Below are positions 12,443 to 26,136 of a stretch of DNA of 64,000 nucleotides, one piece after another. Position 1 is the first letter of the stretch. Each line of letters opens with the position of its first letter. Source of the stretch: Gavia stellata (lineage: Eukaryota; Chordata; Aves; Gaviiformes; Gaviidae); contig NC_082610.1 in assembly GCF_030936135.1 (NCBI RefSeq), forward strand, positions 21,338,428 to 21,402,427. Reading direction: 5' to 3'. A model generated the notes under the pieces. It saw only the letters and a program-made list of their open reading frames with translations. It did not search any database and was not told the DNA's origin. The translations under genes and the position numbers were made by a program.

Positions 12443-12895
12443 CCTCAACAGAAGGAACTTTTCCTGTAAATATTTTAAAATATGAACAGATTTAAAATAT
12501 ATATTTTATGAATTAAAAATAAATCGGGGTGGGAATTAAAAAAAAAAGAAATGTGAATAAAAATGGGTGGGAGGGATGGGGCTGTGAAAAATTGTACAGA
12601 GGAAGAATATTTATAAAATTGATTTTTTTAACTTAATTTCCATTCTTTTGTGCCATATTTGCCTTTTTGAAGTCATGAAAATGACTCAATCTCCAAAGGA
12701 TTTGGGGAGGGAATGTTGAGCCTTTTTGCATTTTTAAGTCACCTTTTTACACGCAAAGTGTATGTAATTCTTTTTATTAATGTGAGACAAGAAAGCGAAG
12801 TGGCTTCTGGGAGGAGGAGTCTAAAGTAAGATGTAAGTTTATTCACAGAGAAGAAAAACACATTTAAATAAAATTGTCAGTATCTCATCCGTTGA
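12443..12895 (+). other. LRP5: LRP5 3' untranslated region (proximal part)
   Basis: The sequence after the stop codon is AT-rich and resembles the LRP5 3'UTR type TTTTAAAATATGAACA...AAATAAA. Poly(A)-signal-like hexamers AATAAA occur near 12517, 12558 and 12867-12872. Which one is used, or whether transcription continues further, cannot be decided from sequence. The end given is just past the last of these signals. Confidence 0.6.
12867..12872 (+). terminator. Candidate LRP5 polyadenylation signal AATAAA
   Basis: Canonical AATAAA within CATTTAAATAAAATTGTC, 425 bp after the stop codon. It is followed by a T/G-containing stretch that could act as the downstream element. Earlier signals at about 12517 and 12558 compete, so usage is unproven. 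Confidence 0.4.
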
Positions 12896-15800
12896 CCACC
12901 CCTGGGAGATCACAGCCCTCAGATGCTCCTGTTTGCAAGTGAGCTGAATGCTGCCCAGCAGAACTCGGATGCTGAGACCTGGATTTCAAACCTCCCTCTC
13001 CATTTGCTTAGCATTGAACTGGAAGAACACTTCTTTCGGCCAAACCTTCCAGCTGAACTAGGCCCACAGGCATCGTGCCCTACCTCATGTCAGTGCCATT
13101 CTGCACATGGCCAATTCTGGAACTGCTTCGAGCTGAAATGATAACCAGCCCTAAAAAGCTTGGTTTAGCTCCAGTCAGTTCCCCGCTTGACTGGGTGAAT
13201 GGTAGCAGAAGCAGTTGTATTGACCTGCGGGTGAGAGCAAGGGGCAAGTTTAAAGTGGTATTTAAGCTAAGAGAAATGCCTGACAAACTGCAGATTTGGT
13301 CAGACTCACCATTTGAATTTAGATGAAACCAAGCTCCTTCATCCTTCCTTGTGACGCTTTGATGACTGTCTGGGAAGAGGCGACAATAGTAAGCTGCTTC
13401 TCAAAATACAGTGCTAGTTCGCTTTTCCCGAAAGTCCAGTAATTCACTGTGCCGGGTCTCTGAGAGGTTCACCTCTGTTCATTTCATCAGTGAATTGCTT
13501 CATCTCTAACGTTCATTTTCCAAAGTGAAATGATACGGTTACTTGTATTCATTTAAATGAGGAAGTTGTTTGGTTTTTTCATCGGTGTTTGTAGATAATT
13601 ATATCTGTATAGCTCAAAACAAAAACATCTGCCATTCAAACAGTTTAGTCATATCTCATAAAAATTTGCCACAAAATTAGTTCAGGTTTAGAAATAGACA
13701 GAAAAAGCACAGGGGAGGAAGGAGAGGAGATAAATACTTCTTTCTAATTGTGTTGAAATACAAAAGATCAACTCTCGTACAAACTGCTGTAACCTAAGGA
13801 CATCATGATCAGCAAAGTGCTCATGTTCCCAACTCCTACCAAAAAAACCCCTTTGGGAATGGAGGGCTAGGATCAGTCCCTTTCAAAATACAGAAGCTAA
13901 ATTTTTGCTTTGATTGCTCTCTTGCCATAACAAAAGGGATTGGGTATTGGACGGCACTTTATGAATTCAGCTCTGGCGATGATAATGTGAGTGCCTACTT
14001 GGGACATCTGAGGGAGGTTGTGAATATGCAGACTCACACCTGTTTCTGCAGCTGCTGAATAACAGATGTGTTGGGCCTTTGACAGCCTTAATATTGCTGG
14101 CAACAATGAAAACTCTTTTCTTGTTTGAACTTAAATTGTACTTGGTTTGGAGTCTTTTTAGCAAGTTGTTTGAGAACACGTCAGAGGAACCCTACAACTC
14201 AGGGACGGAGGTCTTTGTTGTGGTGGTGGAGGGGCTGGGACCACAGTGTTCTGATCCAGTTTGTGTTTTCAGATTTCTTAGTCCACATCTGTTCTTTCTA
14301 TCTACATTGTTCAAGGATAGGATTTGTGCTGTCACTGCTGTGTTACTAAAACTCTTAAAGTAGCTTTTACTACCTTCATGTCTAAATTTTCACTTGAGAG
14401 ATTGAGCACAAAGAAGATGCCCACCATTTTTCATGGAGAAAAATACAGAATTGGAGAATACAGCATTGGAGTTTAAGAATAGGTTCTTTCCCCATCCCCT
14501 ATCAACATTAGTAATTCTGTAGTGTGCCAAGAGGGACAAGGTCATAGTTTGTTACTCTTAGAGTGACTTGGCAGATCTCTGAACGAGTGTTAATGATTTG
14601 GTGAAACAAAGCAATTCTCATGTGATCATGTTTCAGTGAACTAAATTAGGACTATAGGTCCACAGGATGTTTTATGTACCACATTGATGATATAAAGGAG
14701 TACTTGTTCTGCATTACAGCAGTTGGTAGTCCAATTTCATAGCGTATGTAATTTTGTGCATGATAACTATTCACCATTTATAATGAATTGATTAGTTTAG
14801 TTGTTTCGTGTTACAGTTCTAGCTTAAAGACATACTACATTAATTTTCCTGTATTCCTGTGATGACACTGGATGCAAAATTACATTGATTTTTTCTTTTT
14901 TTCCATTAAACCACTGATCTTTTTAAAGAGCCACAACTATAACAATTCTAACCACTTCATCTGAAGACTTGTCTCCTATTACAAAGTTTGGAGTTGAGTC
15001 CAAGAAAATTAGCATTCTTGCTGAGAGCTAAACTGTCTTAAGAGTCAAATTCTTTTGGAGCTTCGGTATCCAGAAGGAAGGAAGCACTTGCTGAATGGGG
15101 TGAATTAAGCATGTAAATTTTTATTTCAGTTGCACATTCATAGTCTCTTGCTGCTGATGTTTGCTGAGAAACTGCCTCCTCTGAGGCACTTGAAGTTTGG
15201 TGATCAGAATCTAAGCCCCACACTGCTCCATAATACTGACTTTTAAAAGCCTCTTCTAAAAAGAATTTGTATACAAATATAGCATCTTAACATTTAAATA
15301 AGAAATATTATTTCTGATTGCTGTAGACTATATACTTTAAAAGGATTACTGCACTCCTGGTGCTAGAAAAGACCAGAAAGAAAATTTGAGTGACAGGAGC
15401 TACTTCACTCCGGAAATATCCTCAGTGTGCTCTTAGTGATTTCCATCCTGTGAACTTTCAGGCTAAAACAGAGAAGGTGATAGGTGCTATTTTCTTCTAG
15501 ATTAGGATGAGAGAAAGAATTGCAGGGAATTAGTGAATGCATATGACAAGTTGTGGCAGTTCAGGGATGAATAGGAAATAAGTGGGGGAAAGTTGTATTT
15601 TGGGGAGGTTTAGGCATAGTTTTAATAGTGCAAAAAGTTTTCTATGAGAAAGCTGACTGAAATGTAAGAGTTCTCCCCTGAGAAGCCGCAGGGGGATGCA
15701 TGTGGCTGGACTACCTGCGTCAGCTTGCGAGTACTTGAATCCGTGTTTTCAGCCACTATTTTCCAAGCCTGTTATGACTGCATCTTAGCACTTGAAACAG

Positions 15801-16554
15801 CTCTGGGTGTAATAGAGAACTGTGGCTGGAGAGCAGCTAGTCGTGGGCAAATGATGTGGTTGATTCTGTGTCACATTTAAAGGACAGATGTCCTAGCAGA
15901 GAGCAGCTTACCTGCCTTCCACTGCAGTCAGGAAAGCAGCTACTTGGGTTGTCTTCTCTTTCGTAGAGTTTGTCCTATCTGCAGGACAGAGGTAGCAGCA
16001 GTGTGAAGCTGTAAGGTAAATGGATAAGTCATGATCTTCAACAGTGAAGTATTCTTTAATTTCAAGCAAAAGTTTTGTGTAAATTATAGCTTGACTTTGC
16101 TTCAGCTAGACTGGTCAACAGCCACTGCACCCTGAAATTTGCAATCGAGGTAGTTAATTTGTTCGTTATTGCTGCATGATTTTGAGGAAACGTCATTAGC
16201 ACTATCCCTACTGTCTTACTGGTTCAGTTTTCTTCTGTCTGGACAGATCACTAAAGAGCACTTAGGCTAAGATTAAGCTAAATTCATATGTATAACAATG
16301 TTTTCTTTAGGATAGTGTCATAGTACAAAATGCCCCATGTCTAAAAATGAGACTATGCCATTATCAGCACGTTCTAACGAGGAAGGTGGAAATGAGTGGA
16401 AACAAGTTTCTTCTTTTGGAATAATGGGTTTGCTTTTCTATAATAAACCTTGATCTCTCTGGTTGGCAAAGGGTGCAAGCACTTCCCTAAAAGTTCTGAT
16501 TCTTTTCAAAGTAACAACGGAACGGTCTCTTCCCTCAATACCTGTTCTGCACAC

Positions 16555-16597
16555 CTAGGATGGGCCTCCTGGAAATCTCCAGGCCCATTTATCCTAG
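16555..16597. repeat. Imperfect inverted repeat / hairpin
   Basis: CTAGGAT (16555-16561) pairs with ATCCTAG (16591-16597). GGGCCT (16562-16567) pairs with AGGCCC (16581-16586), leaving an ATTT bulge at 16587-16590. The inner part can add GGA/TCC around an AATC loop. Confidence 0.65.
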
Positions 16598-19298
16598 ATC
16601 TGTTTTCCATCTGACATCTAGAAGGTCATATGCTAGATCTAGGACTCATCATTTTCTCCCTATTTTTATGCCCACTGCCGCCTCTTGGATTCTGGGGCTT
16701 TCGAAATTCTGAAGCCCCGTGCACAGCAGTGAAAAAGGATTTGGAAGCAGGAACACTCAGTAAGGGCTGGTCACGCTGGGCTGATGTGCCAGTCACAAGG
16801 ACGTTCCTCCATTGCCTGCAGGGTCAGATCCCTGTGCTGCCCTTCATCAGAGCCTCTGGAGCACGTTGTACTACTTTACGAGTGTGGTCAGTCAAACTTG
16901 ACAAAAGTTGTGTGTCCTGTTTGCTTCGAGCATTTTTGGAAGCAGATCTTCACTCATGTCAGTCATTTTGTTGGGTATATGTTGAGTCAGCCTAAATGTG
17001 TAGCTGTGCTTATAACTGTACAAGTGATATCCATTAATGTCAGGAAATGAAAACAGAAGGCAAGCATGTTCCCAATAATTAATAACATGCAAGAGTACCT
17101 GGCATGGAGCCCTGAATTAGAAGTAACATACTTGCTGTTCCAGTGCTGAAGGACATTTTATAAATGTCCATGTTTAGACAAGCTACTGTCAAAGATGATA
17201 GTCGTTTACAGATCAGTTATTCAATTGTTTCTATGTTTTTATTATGACTCCGTTATGAATTATGAGCGCAGTCCTCACCGTGAATTTGGCTTGTCTGTAG
17301 AAGATTCAGGGAAGGCTGAATCCTAAATGCTGAAAGGTGTCTGCTGGTTCTGCTGCGGTTCCCTTAGGTATTGCAACACTTTCTGTTCATCATTAAATGT
17401 AAAAAACCCTTTCTTCAGCTATTGTAAGTCTAGCTAAACAGCTTAAGGTATTCACATGTTAAAAACAATGTTAATATACATAGATATTTTCAATCCTGTC
17501 ATGTCTTCTAGCTCTCCTTCCTGAGAACACTTACTCTAGTTTTTGTAAAGGGTATTTTTCTTTAATTTGTTTATTTTGAGGTTGGCCAACTATGCTGTGG
17601 GCCTTTTCATATAAGGTTTTACTCCCTGGAGGGAAAAAGGGAGAAATTGGGTTTAAATCAATGATGTTAAGCCTGCTGATAGGAATGATGGAAACCAGTC
17701 TGATACAAATGGCTTCTGCATTCCACGACAAAATCCTTCAACATGCCGTGTCCTGACATAGTGACAGTGCTCCCAGCCCCCCCCGTGACAGCAAGCTGCC
17801 ACATCGTGGCTGTTCCCAGCATGAACCACGGCCCTTGTTGCAGCCCACCTCTGGAGACAGGGGCTGGGTTCCTCCAGCCAACGCAGAATCCTGGTGGATG
17901 GAAGACCACAATGGCAATTCCTAAATGGGTAATTTTATATTGACAAAATACGCGCAGAGAATGTGCTTAGAGGGACTTACTAGAGGAGAAAAGCAAGTTT
18001 GACAGCTGCAATAAGTAACAGATTAATTCACCGGCTTTCACATCTTTGAAAAGCAAGTACTCCCACTGACGTACCTTTCTCTAAATAAGAATGACACGAC
18101 TCCTGTGGCAGCATTCCCAGGGTAGCTGTGTTTGACAAAGGGAGCGATAATTCCAGTTTGATTTGTACAGAGATCCTGCAGTATGTAAATAAGTACGAAA
18201 GTATTCTGGTTGCAACTACAAACACAATGCTTGTAAATGGAATCCATCAGCCTACGGAGATAAAACAAAAGCTGTTGAAAACAGAGGACTGCTTTGCTGT
18301 TGTATGTGAAATCTGGAGGGCATCATAAACAAAACTCTAACCCAGACCGCTTTCTTACTTACCTAACTGTATCGCAATTGCTGCTATTCTAAATGTACAT
18401 GAATATACAAAGAGTACCAAGAATTTTTATGATATCCCCCCCCACAATCTTTTTTTATATTTATATTAAAATGTGTATTCTGCAAACAGCCTAATAATTA
18501 CAGCTTTTTATGTGTATCATCTTGTAGCATTTGTTACTACAAAAGACAACCAAACCCAATACTTAAACCCAATACTTCAGTGCCTTGCGTATTTTAAAGA
18601 GTTCAGCATATTAACTGGGGAAAAAAGTAAAGCCTTAAACCACAAGTGCCCCCAGAATCATACGCGGATTGTACTCCACTGGTTTTAACAAAGCTTTGTG
18701 TCATTGTTAGGGTTCTTTTCAGTTAAGGTACATACATCCACAAGTTGTGGAACTAACTGAAAGCTGACAACTTCTAAATTTTTTTAGAGCATGCATGTCT
18801 TGAATTTGTCATATATTGGAATTTCTCTCAAATGCATTATTTCAAGTGAGCCTTGATTTATATGTTCATATCTATTTCAACAGAAATCTCGATACCTGTC
18901 GAAAACACGTAACATTTAAAAAAAACCATAATGCCAGTAACTGACGCTTACGTATTTGGGGTTTAATTTGATGCTATTTTCAGATTATCACTACAGTACT
19001 TTTCATTAGAGCCATAAAAACTTTGTTGTGTTACAGAAAGCCTTTACCAATTACTTTTCCAAGCATGGCCTTCTAGCATACAAATGAACTTGGTAATACT
19101 GTCTTAAGAAAAACTTCTTTGAGGCTTTCATCACTTCAGACCATTATACGTTAACAATTTTCTGGTCATGAAACTGCAATGGTTTTTTTATGTTAACAAA
19201 ACCAAAGTCTTGTTTGAAGTAACTGGTATTTTGTAAAAATATCTGTACAGATAACAGACTCTGCATTTGTACTATAGATTATGTGGATTTGGTTTTAT

Positions 19299-19304
19299 AA
19301 TAAA
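19299..19304 (+). terminator. Possible distal polyadenylation signal
   Basis: AATAAA lies in TTTATAATAAATACTTTTAA, preceded by about 300 bp of 3'UTR-like AT-rich text and followed by T-rich sequence. It is 6.9 kb past the LRP5 stop. This is a pattern only; no transcript support is available here. Confidence 0.2.
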
Positions 19305-22300
19305 TACTTTTAAAAGATTTTATTAGCAGCCCTTTTTATGAGCGAAGCTGTTTCATCACCTACAGTAGAGATAACCAGCCAGTATCACAATTGTTTTCGA
19401 TACTATTTAAGATAAGGAGAGTGTTGCTGTCTCCTTGTTTTTAATTTTAAAATGTACAATAACAGCAAGAGCAAGGAGGTGAAGAGGTTGATTGGAAAGC
19501 TGATCGCCTTTAGAATTACAATTTTTAGCTAGCTGTAGAGCTTACCACAAGTTTGTCAGCATCATGACCTTACCAAAAACGTTGCACTCCATAGGAATAA
19601 TCTGTGTTTTGACTAGACCAGATCAGATCTGTATTTCTTTTTTCAGTAGTATGGTATCTTTTAAATTGATGCTACAGGATGTCAAAGTAAACCTATTAAC
19701 TAATGACTTGGGTTTTTTTATGGAGAACATACATAATTGAAAATCAGTTCCGTTGAGTCTAGTTTGGTCTTGATTTCTGCAGTCGATATTGGTGGTCTCA
19801 GATTTGTGAAATTTACCATCTTAACCTGAAAGTCAAAATAATCTTTAATCGTGATATCCTTTCTCCTGCATGCTGGTTAGATGACACTCAGAATGAAGGA
19901 AGTCTGAACAGTTATCAGCAGTCCTGGTGATATCCAATTCCATTCCTTTGGATTTTTCCAGGGTAGAAAAAAATAGAGCATACAAACTCAGAGACATACT
20001 TCCGTTTCCTACGACTTTCTTTCAGGTTTTGTATTGTACTGAACCAAAAAATGTCCAAAAATTTTTCCTCTTAGCCACATTACTCTTCCTAATAATGCTT
20101 AATATAAATGGACCCTCAACCAGCCATGTGATGACCGCCTAACCCTAGTGATTTATTCCATCACTATGATTAAAATACATTTTTAGTTTGAGGAAAAAAA
20201 ACGAAGGATCTGGACTTCTGGTGCTGTGCACAGCCTGGAAGAGGCCATCCATCATCCTACTGTGTTAGAAAAGTTGGACCAAATTACCCAAAAGAACAGA
20301 AAGCTTTTTAGGATTTTGTATGGCATGAAGCAGAGGAGCCAAACGCTTCTTTCCAGACCTCCTGGCTGTAGTTGGGCTTTCTCACCTGAGAAGATGCACA
20401 AGATCTTCATCTCGTGGAGTGGACCCTGACTTGACACAGTGCTGGTTGCAGGGAGGTGTTCGATACAGGTAGCCTACGCAAGGAATACAGATTTCTGCAT
20501 GGCATACATTCCTGCTCCTCCGGTGCCTTAATCCCAGATGTTTCAGGGTGTCTCTTGAAACTGGAGGAGACGGTATTCTCTTTTTGCACCAGAAAAGCTT
20601 GCTCAGCTGTCTGGCTGGATCTCTGTAGTCTTGCACTCTCACAGCTTAGATTCCTTAATGCATTAATTGGGAAATACAGCTCTGTTACATTATTTGTCCC
20701 AATGGAATCTGAGTACGTTCCCAGGACCAAACCTGTGCTCACAGGGAAGGGTGCCTAATTTCTAAATCCCCTGGTCCTGATCTTTTACAAAATTGCCCCA
20801 GCTGTTATTGTCCATGGCAGGGCAGATCAAGGTGTTTGGCTGATTTAGTGCAGCATCACTGCGGAGTCAAGTGGGTAACAAATTGCATCTGGATACGCTA
20901 GGAAGTGGCTAAAGCGGTCAAAATGCATTGTGCCAGAGTGTGGGTGACCCACAGCTGTGCTGAGGAAAAGCCTGATTCCAAACTATGCAGCTATCTGGAT
21001 CTCCTTTAATGCCAGCCCCAAAGCAACTAGGAATGAAATGCTAAAGAGAGCGGTGTTGAAGCTATCGATGTTACAGACTCTAAAAGGTAATTAAGCGTGC
21101 GGCCAAGTGCTGCCAAAAAGCCCACGTAGAGTTACGGGGAGAAGAAAGTACGTTCTTCATGCAAAACTAATGCTTTTTAGGCCAGGTATTCCCCAGGTGT
21201 GTTTGCCTTTCACCCACCTATGCTCTGAGGGGTTTTACGCAGGCTGTCCTGTGCGAGCGGCCAGGGAATGGCGGTGCAGCTTTTTACGCAATGCACACCG
21301 CTGTGGAGAGCAGGGTGGAGGGCAGGCGATCGAGCGTGCACGCTCTATGGCTTCCACAAGAGTGACCGACCACAGCAGGCTGCTCACATCCCTGCTAACA
21401 GCACAGAGTACTACGTACCACAACCTTTCTCTGAAGAGTCCAGGTGGTTGCTGGAATCTGCGCAGAAAGCACAGGTAGGAAGAGGGTTGGTGTGCACAGG
21501 AGCCAATGCTGTTGTGGTTTTAGGCAGTACGAAAGTGCCCCTGCCTATAAATAAAATTGGAGACAAAGCTAGCATTTGGGAAATGAAGGCTTGTTGAGCC
21601 AGGCTAATTGCTGGACTCTGAATGTATTGCAGAAATGAGATGAGGATAGTAACTGCAAGGGGTATTGCCAGATCAGCTGGCTAAGATGATAGCTACAGTG
21701 AAGATTAGGACAAGCAGTTTACTTGGGTCTGCCCAGTTTGGGTTTTTGATGGATTCCTCATGGAACAGAAGAACTAGAAGAAGGATGGCAGGAGCAGGCT
21801 AAGGTCTTGAATTTCCTCTCACACTTAGTGATTAGTCTCCTGTCTGGAATTAACATGAATAGTAGGCTTGAGGCTAGAGCTGGCTTTTTGGGATAGGAAG
21901 ATACCAACAGCTTACAGATACTCTGTCCTGCAATGACAGGATCTGGGCTTGCCCTAATTGAGGCTAATGCCTTCTGTTACAATTTCCTGAAGGGAGAGCT
22001 ACTTTGGCACTAAATCTGATTTGAGGGATAGCAACAGCTTTGACAATCTATTACTTAGGGAGTGATGTTTGTTACTGAACTTTGCGTGACCTAGAAGGGT
22101 ATGAGGACTCATGAGAACAAGGCCAATGCTGTCTCTTGTATTTTAATTTAGCTTATTAAGCTATCATTACAGGTTTGATTAGGGCTTAAGTCTTAGATGA
22201 TCTCTCCCTCTTTTGTAGAGATCTGAAGTCCTCCTAGGTTGTAGGGAAATAGATTTAGTGCTTACATTCATTTTACTGTAGGCATTGTACTACACACAGG

Positions 22301-22761
22301 CAGTCACTAAAACTGGGAAGCATTCAAAATAGAATTTGGAAATCTCAGGCTCCAAAAGTTACAGTCAGTTCCCATGTTATACACAGCCTGCAGCATTAGG
22401 AAGGGTTGGTAGCCTTAGCTTCTCTTTTCTGTTGTAGGTTACAGTACAAAAAGCCCATGTACTGGGAACAATGGAGTGGCGAGAGTTCAGTAGCTAGATT
22501 CCCTGGAGCTAGAGCTGGGAGAAATACTCATGTAGGTGAGACTGTGCCCTCAGCTCCTCTTGCACAGCAGATTTCTATCCTTTACCTACAGTTACAGGGA
22601 AATGAGCAGGTTTAGGGATTCAAATAATAAACCTGTTGTTTGATTCAGCAGGATCCTGAAGCCAGGAAGGGTGCTAACTGATAGTGGCAAGTAACTGGTC
22701 TCTCAAAGCTTTAGGTTCCCTAGTCCTACACTAACCTAAATGTTGAGAACTAATCATAACC

Positions 22762-22763
22762 AA

Positions 22764-22794
<31 letters not shown>

Positions 22795-22800
22795 AGAAAA
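22762..22800. repeat. A-rich simple repeat
   Basis: Runs of A interrupted by single G residues (A11-13, then AAAAAG-type units). It is low complexity and not attached to a recognisable retrotransposon. Confidence 0.85.
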
Positions 22801-23968
22801 TTGCTTCCATTCAGTTCAAACCTTCTTTTTAACTTCTGATATGCTACAGGAGCCAGCGATAAACTGAAGCGTAGGTGTTTTACGTTTCTCAACTTGAACA
22901 CTAATCCTGCCCCTTACAGGAAGGCTGACAAGGGATCCTGGCAGAGAGGTGAGCATCTCATGGGCTCTAGTCCTCATCCTTACCCCTTTTCTCTGCAGTT
23001 CTGGCAGGTGCATCCAGGAAATACTGAAACATAAAGTGAGGAAAGAGGTATGCAAGCGTTCCGAGGACCTGTTTGTCACACAGTTCTACCCAGTTCCTGG
23101 AAAACAACGTCTCCCATGTTTGTTCACATACAGCATTCATCCTCCAGGTAGAAATAAACAGGGTTAGGGAAAGTTCAGAGTTTGGGAATCCAAAACGTAG
23201 AGTTTATACTGCTGTGTCTGTACAGGATCAGGCAGTACACTTAAAATGAAAGCTAGACTGAATGGGAAACCCCTTCTCTCTTTACTCTAGACCTGCTTGG
23301 AGGATCAGACCTGAAAAATCAGGTCTTGGTGATGAAAGAGAGATTGAGGAATATGTGCATTCTGGAGCCCACTGTCCTAACTTGGGCCTTGTGAGAGATT
23401 GTGTTCACCGGGACAAGTGTTTTGTCTCTTTTTATAAGTTGGTATCTTTTTTCCACCTACAACTAAGGCTACGTTTTGAGAATTGAGCACTTGAAGAGTC
23501 CAGTTTATTTCCAGATCCTGCTGGATTTCTAGAGATGCAGTCAACAAGGAAATGCTTAGAACCCCTGGGACCACCGTCTTCAGTTTTGCTCCAGAAGTGT
23601 TTCTCAGAGGTCAGGCATTGTAAAGACAGCAACAGATGTAAGGACAAAAGCTTCTCAGTCTTACAACAGAAGATTGGATTTCATTGCCATAACTTCAGTA
23701 ACACTTAGGATTGCAGTTAAGGTTGGGGAACAAAGACTTGAAGAGGCGTAGGATGGCTTTCCAGCTTGCTCACAAAACAAGGGAGAGGGCGGGTGTCAGA
23801 GGGACAGCATCCTTTCTTCCAATTTTGCTAAAAGGTTATTTTTCCTCTGGCTAAAGAAAAATAAGTGACAGTCATTTTAAAAGGAATTTTCACTTCCTTC
23901 ATATGTTCTGTTTCATTCAAAGTTGTTTCAAACAGTTTGAACTACTTCTTTTGAAGATGGATTAGTGA

Positions 23969-23990
23969 TTTTTTTTTTTTTTTTTTTTTT
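23969..23990. repeat. T22 homopolymer
   Basis: An uninterrupted run of 22 T in intergenic DNA. No adjoining retroposed sequence is recognised on the - strand. Confidence 0.9.
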
Positions 23991-26136
23991 ATTGGAGTGG
24001 CATGTTCTCTCCCACATTCTTATGTCAACCACTTTTGGTTTTAGGAACCTGTCAAATTCTGTTTCTTAAGATTTACAACCAGACAGGATTATTCTGTGGT
24101 ATTTTCTCTGCAGAAGTGATATTCTGCAGCCTGTAATGTAAGACATCAGACAAGTCATACTTCCCTAGCACATGCATGAGCAGAAACACAGAAACATCCA
24201 TCTTCCAAAAATCAATCTCGGGGGTCTAAAAAGACTGAAATCCTCAGTATTACCAACAATTTGTCTCATTTGAGTGAAGCAGTTTAGTTACAATCAGCTT
24301 AAATTGTATATAACAACCAACCTCTTGCCTTATTGGTACCCTTTTGGTCTTTGCTACAAATCCAGTGTCTATCATCTGTGATGTTTTTACATAAATATAA
24401 GTGGCATTGAAACTCAGTGCATCTGGTAAGTTTTGGCAGGGTCACAGTGAGTTCTGAGTATTAAGCATCACCTGTTTTCCAAAGGTCTCAGCGCGCCTCT
24501 GATTTAATAGAAAACAGATTAAGGATTTGTGAGAATAATTAGTTCTGTTAGTTTGTAACTGTGGAGTGAGGGAGAACTGACTGTACAACAAAGCCTAGGG
24601 AGAAGACATAAATCAAAAAGGATAAGGAAAGACCCTGGGTGTCCATAAGATAGGTTCCTCAAAGATCAGTCAGGTAAGTCAACAGGCTGGAGAGACCAGA
24701 CAATCCCCCAAATATGCAAATAACATCCGTCTGAGATCAAAGCCTGCAGTTATGGCAGAATGGTTCTGCTAAATCAGACATAACTTCTCCCATTTCAAAG
24801 ACTGGGATCAGACAGCCAAAATACTTACTTAAATCTGCTTACAAGAGTTTAACATTTTAGATAATAATGTCACAAGTTGCATGTATTTAGATAGTGAGCT
24901 TCTTAGTAGAGTAATTTCTTCTTCTTTGAAAGATCACTCACAAATTAACATTATTCTGTAGTAAAAATAGCTCGTACCCTCTCACAAGTTAATAGTTCTA
25001 ACAACAAATGACATATTTGTAAAGCCTCCAGGTGTCAGCAATATTTGGAGTAACAGAGATGAGAATCTGGACTTGGATTTCAAAAATCTCTAGCATCATA
25101 GTATATGAAACCCATGCTTGGAGATAGAAAAGCTACTTAAAAGGCTGGAGAGGGGGATGAAACATGAGAGTAGGAAAGAACAGATTTTTTAACAAAAATC
25201 AAGTTACAGGGATCAAAAGGGCAAAACCTATCCAGGCCAGAAATCTACAACCAACCACCCATGGACCAAACGCAGTAGTTTAGCAGGTGTAGGGCTGGCC
25301 TGTGCCAGGTACAGGTATACAGAGGTTCAGTGATTTGCCCAAGATTGGGTAAGAGGAAGACCAGGAACAGAATCCAGTCTCCAGGGTTCTGATGCAGAAA
25401 CAAGATCATTTCTCCTTTTGCTTAAAGGCTTCATCAGCCTTGTTAGAAGGACCATTTCACATTGGCACAAGCAGCAGGGGTAAATTTCTGATCACCACAG
25501 AGGGTGTCCACTGGTGGGATTTAAACCCCACGAGTGGTTGTAAGTGGTCTTTGATAAAACTTCCAGTGTGGCTTTCAGTCTGGAGGAGGACAGTGGGAGG
25601 AAACCAGTTGTGTGAAGCTCCTAGGGAGATGTCAACGTGTGTCAGTGAGAGTCTTACTTGAAAGCAGAAATTTTATCAGTAAATTCTGTAAATCTTTAAA
25701 CATCACAAGACATGGGAGGTTCGAAATACATCACCCTTTAAAGTCTCAGCTGCAGCGGGATAGATACATTCAAAGGTCAGTGCACAGCTCCTCTCCTGGC
25801 TGGCTGTGACACCTGGTGGCATCTGGTGATGTTGTAGGTGGTTCTTTTCTTTCCTAAAGTTAGCTAATTAGAATGAAGAATTTCCTTCTCATCTTAGGGA
25901 AGTGTAGGAGTAAATTTGTTTTCATTTCAGCTTTTCCTTTTTGCTGCTCTCACTATCTGTAATTAAAGTTGCCTGGGGCAGCCAAGCCCTCTGCTCACTA
26001 TCTGGCTGCTTAGTTACCTGAACAACAACAAAAGGACTTAATGGCAGTTTAATTCCTCCTGCCAGTCTTATGTGTCAACACTACTTGGGACAAGCCAGTG
26101 GCACATTTTGAAAAGAGACTGGTCTTTGAGAGTTTA

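Larger units (their letters stand above)
12896..26136. other. Intergenic (or extended 3'UTR) DNA without a recognisable gene
   Basis: I find no exon series, known protein motif or structural RNA in this stretch. It is AT-rich with scattered short open frames that look random. Items that stand out are an imperfect hairpin at 16555-16597, a GC-richer patch near 17740-17910, a strong poly(A)-like signal at 19299-19304, an A-rich tract at 22762-22800 and a T22 run at 23969-23990. Part of the low-coordinate end could belong to a long LRP5 3'UTR. Confidence 0.6.
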
